Source of the DNA: Burkholderia lata
Lineage (GTDB): Bacteria > Pseudomonadota > Gammaproteobacteria > Burkholderiales > Burkholderiaceae
DNA: 64,000 nucleotides
Direction: 5' to 3'
NCBI RefSeq assembly: GCF_902499335.1
Contig: NZ_CABVQK010000022.1
Location: forward strand, 1 to 64,000
Shown: piece by piece, positions 7,915-15,242 of the stretch
Layout of the letters: each line of letters begins with the position of its first letter
Numbering within the stretch: position 1 is the stretch's first letter
Notes under the pieces: generated by a model
Database searches by the model: none
Told to the model about the DNA's origin: nothing
What the model saw: only the letters and a program-made list of their open reading frames with translations
Translations under genes and position numbers: made by a program

Positions 7915-9051
7915 ATGAAACTCAATGTCGCGATAACGATGAACGTGCAGCGCGACGCGACGCAGTCGATCTGGTACAACGGCGCGAACCAGCACTGCGT
8001 GTACCTGTACATGCTGCTGAAGCAGTCGCCGCTGATCGGCGAAGTTTGGCTCGCGCACGACGACGGCATCACCGACTATCCGCAGGCGCTGATGATGGAC
8101 GCGTTCGGCGACGCGCTTCGGCCGCTGTCGGCCGTCGTCCACCAGACCGACCTGCTGATCGAGATGAACGCGTTCGTCGATACGTCGCATACGGACGCCG
8201 TGCGCCGGCGCGGCGGCAAGTGCGTGTCGTACCGCTTCGGCAACGACTACGTGATCGCCGTCGAGACGATCAACTTCGAGAAGAACCCGTGGCGGCCGAA
8301 CCCGCACCGCGTGCAGTTCGACGAGATCTGGACCAATCCGCAGCACATGCACACGTGCGCGGCATACTTCAAGGCCGTCTATCGCGCGCCGGTGTTCGAG
8401 CTGCCGCACATCTGGTCGCCGTACTTCATCGAACGCAGCCTCGACGCGGATCCTGAACTGAAGGCGCGCTTCGGCTATCGCAACCACGGCACCGCGAAAC
8501 GCATCGCATTCTTCGAACCGAACCTGAACGTCGTGAAGAGCTCGATCGTACCGATGCTCGCGGCGAACGCGTGCTACGTCGAGCATCCGGAGCTCGTCGA
8601 GCACGTGTACATGACCAACACGTTCGACAAGAAGGAGAACGTCGCCTTCAAGCATCTCGCGCTCGGGCTCGAGATGGTGCGCGACGGCAAGGCGACCGCC
8701 GACGTGCGTGCGCCGTTCGTCGCGTGGGCCGCGCATCACACCGACATCGTCGTGTCCCACCACTGGGAAAACGGCCTCAACTACCTGCTGTACGACGCGC
8801 TGTACGGCAACTACCCGCTCGTGCACAACTCGCCGTTCCTGCGCGACGTCGGCTACTACTACCCGGACTTCGAGATCTTCGATGCGGCGCGTGCGATCGC
8901 GACCGCCGCGCAGACGCACGATGGGCGGCTCGACGAATACGCAGTCGCGGCCCGCCGCTGCCTGCACCAGGTCGACACGCTCGCCGAGCACAACGTCCAC
9001 GCGTATTCCGCGCAGATCCAGCAGCTGTTCGCAGGCCGCTCGCTCGGCTGA
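7915..9051 (+). CDS. DUF2827 family protein, third paralogue
   Basis: 378 residues, ATG start 28 bp after the DUF4019-like gene and last in the operon. Landmarks: SIWYNGANQH near residue 22, FFEPNLNVVKSSIVPML mid-protein, and SHHWENGLNYLLYDALYG with NYPLVHNS at the C-terminus. It is more divergent after that motif (DFEIFDAARAIATA) than the first two. Presumed cytoplasmic GT-B-like enzyme; inference only. Confidence 0.85.
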   Translation: MKLNVAITMNVQRDATQSIWYNGANQHCVYLYMLLKQSPLIGEVWLAHDDGITDYPQALMMDAFGDALRPLSAVVHQTDLLIEMNAFVDTSHTDAVRRRGGKCVSYRFGNDYVIAVETINFEKNPWRPNPHRVQFDEIWTNPQHMHTCAAYFKAVYRAPVFELPHIWSPYFIERSLDADPELKARFGYRNHGTAKRIAFFEPNLNVVKSSIVPMLAANACYVEHPELVEHVYMTNTFDKKENVAFKHLALGLEMVRDGKATADVRAPFVAWAAHHTDIVVSHHWENGLNYLLYDALYGNYPLVHNSPFLRDVGYYYPDFEIFDAARAIATAAQTHDGRLDEYAVAARRCLHQVDTLAEHNVHAYSAQIQQLFAGRSLG

Positions 9052-9256
9052 TCGCATTCGTCCACGGCCCGTTCGTCATCACCCGGCACTGCGCGTGACG
9101 GGACGACGCGGTCGACCGCGCAATGGCGTTCGTGCTCGGCGGATTCGGGAAGGATCGATAGATTTGATGCGGGTTCGGGCCGCTGCGTGCGGATGATGCA
9201 GACGCGGGCCGCACGTCTCGCGCCGTGCCGGCGCCCGTCTCCGGCGTGAACGGGTG

Positions 9257-9673
9257 CTAGACCAGTACCCGATCGCCGCTCTGCGCCGCAAACACACGGC
9301 CATGCCGCCGCCCCGTCCGCGCGAGCACGGCGAAGCAGCGCGCCACCGGCCGGCTGGCGCCGCCGGATTGCTTGACGAGGCTGTCGGATACCCCACGCGC
9401 GATCGCCGAATCGTCGCCGCACGCGCCCGCGATGACACCCGCGTAATAGTGCCGCGCTGCCAGCTCACGACTGCCGGCGTCGAGCGGCTTCATCCGCTGA
9501 ATGCGACGTGCGATGGCCTTCAGGCCGTCGAGATACGGCGCGACGTCGATCGGCACCTCGGTCGATTCAGCGCCCAGCTGCCACAGCATGTCGGCCAGCT
9601 CGGCGATCGCGACGAGCTCGCGTGCACCGGCCGCCTGCGTGCCCGTTCCGCCTCCGGCCTTCGTCCCCGCCAT
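9257..9673 (-). CDS. Hypothetical protein
   Basis: 138 residues from the ATG at 9673, preceded on the minus strand by AAAGGGG, which favours it over a longer start. I do not recognise the family. The N-terminus is Gly/Ala-rich, then mostly helical (ELVAIAELADMLWQLG, then DGLKAIARRIQRMKPLD), ending in a basic tail. No signal peptide, membrane span or metal motif. It lies just downstream of the EAL gene on the same strand (93 bp), so the two may be co-transcribed. Confidence 0.55.
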   Translation of the reverse strand: MAGTKAGGGTGTQAAGARELVAIAELADMLWQLGAESTEVPIDVAPYLDGLKAIARRIQRMKPLDAGSRELAARHYYAGVIAGACGDDSAIARGVSDSLVKQSGGASRPVARCFAVLARTGRRHGRVFAAQSGDRVLV

Positions 9674-9766
9674 GCTCACGCCCCTTTGCGATTCGTCCCG
9701 GCCACGCGCCGGCCACGCCCGACACCGGCGTACCTCATGCACGCCGCCCCGCCTGTTCCCGCGCCG

Positions 9767-10642
9767 TCACGCGGCGGCCGGCGACCGCCATGAAAAACGG
9801 ATGCCCTGCGCCCACGCCACGCCGGCATCGACGATGATCTGCCGGTCGATCTCGCTCTCCACGCCTTCGACGACGACGTGTCGCGCACCTTCATGCGCGA
9901 ACGCGATCAGCCGGCGGAATTGGTAACGCCCGATCGCGTTGCGCTTGATCATCGACAGGATCGACCGGTCGAGCTTCACGATGTCGGGATTGCCGACCAC
10001 CAGGTTGTTCAATGCGCTGAAGCCGACACCGAAATCGTCGATCGCGATGCGGCACCCGGCCTGCCGGAAGCGGTTCACGAACGAACGACCCGCGACAGGA
10101 TTCAGCGGCCCCGTCTCCGTGATCTCGACCACCAGCCGCGCCGCGACCGACGGCTCGCGCTCCAGCCGCCTGAAGATGGCCAGCCACGCGTCGTCGACCA
10201 CCGCACTCGCCGCCGCCAGATTGCAGCCGTAGACGGCAGCCGGATCGGCTCGCAGCGCGTCGATCGTCCGGCCGACCACCAGCCGGTCGAACCACCGCAT
10301 CAGTCCGAGCGCCTCGAGGCGTGGCAGGAACGCGACCGGCGGCAGCACCTCGCGCTCGCCCCACCGCAATCGCGCCAGGCATTCCTGGTACAGCACACCG
10401 CCCGACAGGTCGGCCCGGCACACGGGCTCTTGCGCGAACCCGAGCCGGCTTTCCACGAAACTGCGTACCGACGCGAGGTCGGGATGATCGTCGGGGGCGC
10501 CGAACACGAGATCGATTTCGTCACGATTCGCTTCCCGATTCGCCTCCTGGCGAGCTTCGACCGCATTCATCCGGCGCTCCGGCAAATGGCGAGCCGCCGA
10601 TCGCGGCTCGACCTCAAAAAACATGCGGAGCAAGCCGATCAT
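9767..10642 (-). CDS. EAL-domain protein, putative cyclic-di-GMP phosphodiesterase
   Basis: 291 residues, ATG at 10642 with GGCGGAG 7 bases upstream. A short Arg/Glu-rich N-terminus leads into an EAL domain (about 65-291). The signature Glu is in ECL (87-89, Cys for Ala); Asn141, Glu173 in EITET, Asp202-Asp203 in DDFG, Lys223, Glu259 in VEGVE and Gln279 are all present, so the metal and substrate ligands of active EAL enzymes seem kept despite poor similarity elsewhere. It would hydrolyse c-di-GMP in the cytoplasm. No sensor or GGDEF domain. It sits inside the adhesin/glycan locus, which fits control of surface attachment. Confidence 0.85.
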   Translation of the reverse strand: MIGLLRMFFEVEPRSAARHLPERRMNAVEARQEANREANRDEIDLVFGAPDDHPDLASVRSFVESRLGFAQEPVCRADLSGGVLYQECLARLRWGEREVLPPVAFLPRLEALGLMRWFDRLVVGRTIDALRADPAAVYGCNLAAASAVVDDAWLAIFRRLEREPSVAARLVVEITETGPLNPVAGRSFVNRFRQAGCRIAIDDFGVGFSALNNLVVGNPDIVKLDRSILSMIKRNAIGRYQFRRLIAFAHEGARHVVVEGVESEIDRQIIVDAGVAWAQGIRFSWRSPAAA

Positions 10643-11102
10643 GACGCGCTCCGCCGCCTACCCGGCCCATTCTGTTATGTCGATCTTTTCCGGGAGCGTA
10701 CTTTTCGCTTCGGCGCGCCGTCAAATTCGATATTTTTCAACGATATTCAGTTACTTGAAATACACCATGTGCGCACGATACCGAATGTGCGACAGGTCAC
10801 ACTAACGCAAATTACGGAACCCCGATCCAGATACCGTTTATTCTTTTCATACAAACAACCTTGCCCGAATCAATTCCCTTCGCAATTTGCATGCCCCGCA
10901 AATCACGAAACTTTCAATTGATCATATAAATACCGGCCGGGAAAGCACTGCCATGGCCCGTTGTCAGGCCCGTCGCGGAAGCCGGCCACCTGGCTTTCCC
11001 TGCACCGAGAATCGGCCGCCGCACGTCATTCGATCATCGCAGCGTTCAATTTTCCCGTTTCAAACGAATTATTAAATTTCTAAACAGAATCAAGCTGCCT
11101 TG

Positions 11103-11143
11103 AATCGATAATATCAAGTTAAATCATATGATGATTATCGATT
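11103..11143. promoter_or_regulatory. Nested perfect inverted repeats in AT-rich DNA
   Basis: AATCGATAAT (11103-11112) and ATTATCGATT (11134-11143) are perfect 10-bp arms around 21 bp, and inside them ATCATATGAT (11123-11132) is itself a perfect palindrome. This could be an operator or a nucleoid-protein site; no partner is assigned. Confidence 0.45.
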
Positions 11144-11192
11144 GAAACATGTTTAACAATCTTAAAGACTTGTTAACCTCTAAAATGATTTC

Positions 11193-11270
11193 CGACGGAC
11201 TTCCCTCGGAGCCGTCGATTTCGTGCCTTCAAAAACCGTCGAACCGATCGGGTTCGGCGGTTTCTTTTTT
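11193..11270 (+). ncRNA. Candidate intergenic small RNA
   Basis: A TAAAAT -10-like box (11181-11186) precedes two successive hairpins: CGACGG/CCGTCG (11193-11217, with an inner TCC/GGA pairing) and a 13-bp stem followed by a T-run (11233-11270). No plus-strand gene lies upstream to need that terminator. A matching -35 box is poor, so this is tentative. Confidence 0.28.
11233..11270. terminator. Strong bidirectional rho-independent terminator
   Basis: AAACCGTCGAACC (11233-11245) pairs with GGTTCGGCGGTTT (11251-11263) with one G-T wobble and a 5-nt loop. It is flanked by TTTTTT at 11265-11270 on the plus strand and by AAAAA at 11231-11235, so it also works on the minus strand. There it ends the DUF2827 gene whose stop is at 11359. 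Confidence 0.85.
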
Positions 11271-11358
11271 AACGGCATTATTTCGTCAGACATTAGGGCG
11301 GGACAATCCCGATGGCGGGATTCGGCGCGACGGTGTGCGTCGCGCGAAAAATCGGGCC

Positions 11359-12501
11359 TTATGCGGCCGATGCGCCGACCAGGTTCGCGAGCAGTGCGTC
11401 GTATTCGGCGACGAGCGCCGGATTCGCCGACGTATAGCGGCCGAGGATCTCGCGCTGGCGCCGCGTGTACGCTTCCCAGTCGTCATCGTGCGTATGCAGC
11501 GCGCGCAGCAGCGCATCGGCGCCCTGCTGCACGTCGTTGTCCGGATAGTAGTAGCCGAGATCGGGCGCGAGGCTCGCGTTGTGCACGAGCGGATAGCCCT
11601 GCCAGCACACGTCGAAATAGAAATAGTTGAGCGGGTTCGACCATTGGTGCGACACGACGATATCGGTCAGGTCGGCCAGGAACAGCGGCGTATCGAAGCG
11701 CCCGACGAAGCTCGCCTTGCCCGCGCGCACGACGTCGAGGTAGTTCATCAGCATCACGAACTCGGGGCTGTCGTGCGCGAGGCGGTCGGCGTTCGTCACG
11801 TGCGTGAAGCAGATCGCGTCGGGATCACGGCGATACGCTTCGTCGATGATCAGCATCGGATACACGCAGAACTTCACGACGTTGTGGTTCGGCTCCATCA
11901 CGGTCAGCCGCTTGCCGGGCTCGCTGCGCGGCCGGTATTCGCCGTGCCCGGGCAACGACGCAGCGCGCGCGCTCAGGAACATCGGGTCCCACACGAACGG
12001 CACGACCCGCCCCGGGCAGCGGCGCAGCGACTGCAGGAACGGCAGCGACGAAGGCGCGATCTGCGGAATCGCCCACACTTCGTCGTAGCCGCGGTTGATG
12101 AACAGCGAATCCCACAGCCGGCGGCCAAACAGCATCGATTCCATCGCGTTGATGTACTCGACGCCGCAGCAATAGCTGACGAGCTTCGCGCCGCGCGACT
12201 TCAGGTAGGCCGTCTGCTCGCCGTCGATCTGCCCGCCGAGCTCGATCACCACGTCGAGCGAATCCTTCATGTCGGCGAACGCGCGCGTGTCGTACACGTT
12301 GCGATCCCACGGCAGCGCGTCGGTGAGCGGCACATCGGTGGTGTTGACCAGCGTCACGCGGTAGCCGTGCTGCGACGCCATCAGCAGCTTCGCGAGAAAC
12401 AGCGCGTTCTGCTTGATGCCGTTGATCCACAGGCTTTCGTCGGGGGCACGCAGTCCGATCGTGATACCGATGCGCAGGCCGTTCAGGACAGGGGACGTCA
12501 T
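11359..12501 (-). CDS. DUF2827 family protein, fourth and divergent paralogue
   Basis: 380 residues. I chose the ATG at 12501 because it aligns with the N-termini of the other three copies; the open frame extends 27 codons further. Landmarks: SLWINGIKQN near residue 27, VMEPNHNVVKFCVYPML mid-protein, and SHQWSNPLNYFYFDVCWQ with GYPLVHNAS late. The WEN Glu of the other copies is Ser here (QWSN), which could mean a different acceptor or activity. It is transcribed away from the GT34-like gene and is separated from the other copies by the EAL gene and AT-rich spacer. Confidence 0.83.
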   Translation of the reverse strand: MTSPVLNGLRIGITIGLRAPDESLWINGIKQNALFLAKLLMASQHGYRVTLVNTTDVPLTDALPWDRNVYDTRAFADMKDSLDVVIELGGQIDGEQTAYLKSRGAKLVSYCCGVEYINAMESMLFGRRLWDSLFINRGYDEVWAIPQIAPSSLPFLQSLRRCPGRVVPFVWDPMFLSARAASLPGHGEYRPRSEPGKRLTVMEPNHNVVKFCVYPMLIIDEAYRRDPDAICFTHVTNADRLAHDSPEFVMLMNYLDVVRAGKASFVGRFDTPLFLADLTDIVVSHQWSNPLNYFYFDVCWQGYPLVHNASLAPDLGYYYPDNDVQQGADALLRALHTHDDDWEAYTRRQREILGRYTSANPALVAEYDALLANLVGASAA

Positions 12502-12944
12502 CGTCGGCGGGATGGAAGGTTGGATGGGGATGGAATGAACGCAGTGTAGCGCGCGAAGCGCCGCCCGCGTCAAGCAGCGCACGCCGGCGGCAACCCGGCA
12601 TTCTAGCGGAGCGCCAGCCGCATACTGTCAGGGATGGTCAGCGCGCGGCCGGCACATGAAAATCCGCGAGTGGGTTATGCGATACTCCGGCGACCAGTCG
12701 CGCCACCGGGGTGCCGGGGGTGCCGGGCGGTATCGGCATCCAGCGCGGGCAGAAAACGACCTCGCAGCAACGCTGCTGAAACAATGGCTGACAGAATGGA
12801 ACGCGACGCCGCGCAAGTCTTCCGGACAATCCGTCACGAACAGGGGCGGCACGCGCAGGAACGCGTGCCCGGCCGCGATGCCGCGCCGAAACACCCGGCA
12901 CCGGCCACCCGCCGTCGCCCGCTTCACGGCCTTCGGAGCGCGCG
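12502..12944. other. Divergent promoter region
   Basis: 443 bp between divergently transcribed DUF2827 and GT34-like genes. It should contain both promoters. I see no convincing gene, terminator or strong palindrome; short open frames on both strands here lack ribosome sites and family features. Confidence 0.5.
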
Positions 12945-14267
12945 ATGATCGTCCTCAGCCATTTCAGTCACGACGCACCCGCCAGCCTCGAAAATCACCG
13001 GCAGTACGCGCAGGCGCACGGATATCGCCACGAAATCGTCGATGCGTCCGCGATGCCGCAGGCGCTGCCGTTGCGGCCGCTGTATCGCTACGAATCGCTG
13101 CTCCATGTGCTGCGCGGCGCGCAGCCCGACGAACTCGTGCTGCTGCTCAGCGAAGATGCGGCGGTCATCGAGCCCGTCGCGCTCGATCGCCTGATGAGCG
13201 GCCGCGACATGCTGTTCGTCGACGCGTTCGCGCCCCCGCTGCCGCAGGTCGACGTGCAGATCTGGCGCAATACGGCGGCCGTGCGGGCGATCGTGATGCA
13301 GCTCGTGCAGCGCTGCAAGCTCGGCAGCGAGCCGCGGCTGACCTCGGAGGCCGCGCTGTTCGCGGAACTCGACACGCATCACTACATGACGCGGATCGAC
13401 GGGCTGTATCCGGTCATGCCGACCAGCCCCGACCTCGATCCGATGTGGAGCCGCGAACCGACGTTCGCGATCAGCATCGACGACACGCCGCGCGATCCCG
13501 ACCGGAAAGGCACGACGGCCCGCTTCCGCGACACGCTCGTGGCGTACATCAATCGATGCCGCGCCGCCGGCCGGCCGATGTTCTCGTTCGATCACGATGC
13601 CGCGAACACGCCGGACGAAGCCGCCGAGCGCAGCACCTACAATCCGGGCCGCCCGATTGCGTTGATGACGCTCTACACGCCGAACATCGGCAGCTATGCG
13701 CGCGTCGCCGAACGGAATTTCCGGCGCTACTGCGACGCACACGGCTACACGCTCTACGTGCATCGCGACATTCCCGCCGAGATCGGCCTGAACGCGACCG
13801 GCAACTGGTTCAAGCCGTGGCTGCTGCATGCGTACCTGCAGCATCATGAATGGGTCGTGTGGCTCGATGCCGACGTGCTGATCGCGGACCAGCAGAAAGC
13901 GCTGGCGCCACTGCTCGAAGGCCGCGACTGGCTGCTCGCGCACGACATCGGCCAGTGGGCGTTCAACTCCGGCGTGATGGCGTTCCGGCGCACCGGGCGC
14001 AACGACGCAATGCTGCGCGACATGATGACGACGATCGCCGCGCTGCACGACCGGTCGAGCGTCTATGCGAGCGACGGCGACCAGCTGCATTTCATTCGCG
14101 CGATGGAACGCGACGGGCAATTGCAAGGCGAAGGCGTGGCCGATCTCGTCCGCTTCAACACGCCCTGGCTGTTTCGCCGCGCGGACAGCTACATCGTGCA
14201 TTACTACGGGATGTGGTCCGCGATGCGGGCGCTGATGATGGCGCACGACGACGGCGTGCTGAGCTGA
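12945..14267 (+). CDS. GT34-like glycosyltransferase with duplicated, degenerate N-terminal half
   Basis: 440 residues, ATG with CGGAG 6 bases upstream. The C-terminal half (about 215-440) looks like the galactosyltransferase GMA12/MNN10 fold (GT34): LMTLYTPNIGSYARVAERN, then VVWLDADVLI with a DxD metal motif at Asp308/Asp310, AFNSGVMAFRR, and IVHYYGMW near the end. The N-terminal half repeats the same opening (MIVLSHFSHDAPASLENHRQY), but the DxD position reads Ser69-Glu70-Asp71, so that copy is probably inactive and structural. It would transfer a sugar from a nucleotide-sugar donor in the cytoplasm. Placement among DUF2827 genes supports a common glycan pathway. Donor and acceptor are unknown. 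Confidence 0.8.
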   Translation: MIVLSHFSHDAPASLENHRQYAQAHGYRHEIVDASAMPQALPLRPLYRYESLLHVLRGAQPDELVLLLSEDAAVIEPVALDRLMSGRDMLFVDAFAPPLPQVDVQIWRNTAAVRAIVMQLVQRCKLGSEPRLTSEAALFAELDTHHYMTRIDGLYPVMPTSPDLDPMWSREPTFAISIDDTPRDPDRKGTTARFRDTLVAYINRCRAAGRPMFSFDHDAANTPDEAAERSTYNPGRPIALMTLYTPNIGSYARVAERNFRRYCDAHGYTLYVHRDIPAEIGLNATGNWFKPWLLHAYLQHHEWVVWLDADVLIADQQKALAPLLEGRDWLLAHDIGQWAFNSGVMAFRRTGRNDAMLRDMMTTIAALHDRSSVYASDGDQLHFIRAMERDGQLQGEGVADLVRFNTPWLFRRADSYIVHYYGMWSAMRALMMAHDDGVLS

Positions 14268-14367
14268 CGCCCTCGTTCAGGTGGCCGACACGACAGCGCA
14301 TGAATGCGTGAATCCGTGTTACATGATGACGATCAACTTTTCGAACCAGCCTTGACCGGAGGTCAGA

Positions 14368-15066
14368 TTGGAACAGATCGGATATTCGTGGCCAACCTTT
14401 GATCAACTCACTCAGCACCTGATCAAGTCAATCAACCCGAACAGGATTCTGGATATCGGGGCCGGAGGCGGGAAGTACGGGCGCCTGCTGAAGCATGTCG
14501 TGCCGGATTGCCGGTTTACGGCGCTGGAGTGCGACGAGGAGACCCATCCCTTCCTGATCGAGAACGGGTACGACGACATCATTTCCGGCGTCAGCGACAC
14601 GCTTTACGAACGATCCGGCGACGCGTACGACACGGTCATTCTGGGAGACGTCATTGAACACATGCGTCACTCCCATGGTCGCGATTTGCTGGAGTTTCTC
14701 AACTATCGATCGCGATACATCATCATCTCGACCCCCGAGTGCATGCCGATGAGCGGCGCCTCGTACTTCGAGAGCCACAACTCCGTCTGGCGGCCCGATT
14801 CATTCACGTGGCATGACTTCTGGGCGCATCAGCAATGCGGGATCATGCACTTTTACCTGCTCAGAGGGCACCTCGACTGGAACGCAATGCGTCTTGACGC
14901 TCTCGTGAACTCCGCAAACTCGTCGAATCTGTTCAATACGCGCGCCAGCAGCGAACTGGAGGCCGCCAATGAAAAATTGCTCCAGCCGGTCAACCTGACG
15001 CTCCATGACAGCCGGTACATGGAAAAGATCGATGGCGACCAATATGCAGTGTTCCGCCCGATTTGA
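14368..15066 (+). CDS. Class I SAM-dependent methyltransferase
   Basis: 232 residues, TTG start with a perfect GGAGGT at 14358-14363, only 4 bases away. SAM-binding motif I is ILDIGAGGGKYGRLL (about 27-41), followed by acidic LECDEE and the post-motif VILGDVIEHM. The C-terminal third (about 140-232) has no recognisable domain. G+C is lower than the neighbours (tgacagccgg, gaaaaattgc, atcatcatc), suggesting later acquisition. It follows the GT34-like gene by 100 bp on the same strand and could cap or modify a glycan, but the substrate cannot be read from sequence. Confidence 0.8.
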   Translation: MEQIGYSWPTFDQLTQHLIKSINPNRILDIGAGGGKYGRLLKHVVPDCRFTALECDEETHPFLIENGYDDIISGVSDTLYERSGDAYDTVILGDVIEHMRHSHGRDLLEFLNYRSRYIIISTPECMPMSGASYFESHNSVWRPDSFTWHDFWAHQQCGIMHFYLLRGHLDWNAMRLDALVNSANSSNLFNTRASSELEAANEKLLQPVNLTLHDSRYMEKIDGDQYAVFRPI

Positions 15067-15120
15067 TGTCGCGGGATGGATTCAATCGGCAATCGACGCG
15101 CATTGCTCGCACGATGAATG

Positions 15121-15146
15121 AAAAAGGCGCCGTGCGGCGCCTTTTT
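15121..15146. terminator. Bidirectional rho-independent terminator
   Basis: AAAAAGGCGC (15121-15130) and GCGCCTTTTT (15137-15146) form a perfect stem with a 6-nt loop, with A- and T-runs on the two sides. It separates the plus-strand methyltransferase from the minus-strand phospholipase gene and serves both. Confidence 0.88.
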
Positions 15147-15242
15147 CGCGATTGACGACACGCTCGCGGAGCCAGAAGCCAGGCGCGGCCCCGCGAAGGC
15201 GCTCATCGCGTGCCGGCGGGAGCCGGCACACACGGATTGCCC

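Larger units (their letters stand above)
10643..11358. other. AT-rich intergenic spacer with palindromes and a candidate small RNA
   Basis: 716 bp with no credible protein gene and clearly lower G+C than the flanks, especially 10800-10880 and 11040-11190 (roughly 60-70 % A+T by eye). It contains nested palindromes (11103-11143), a possible short RNA and a strong bidirectional terminator (11233-11270). It also forms the upstream region of the EAL gene. Confidence 0.6.

Noticed and set aside
12628..12927. 99-codon minus-strand open frame in the divergent gap
   Set aside because: No ribosome site, low-complexity Arg-rich product and no recognisable motif.
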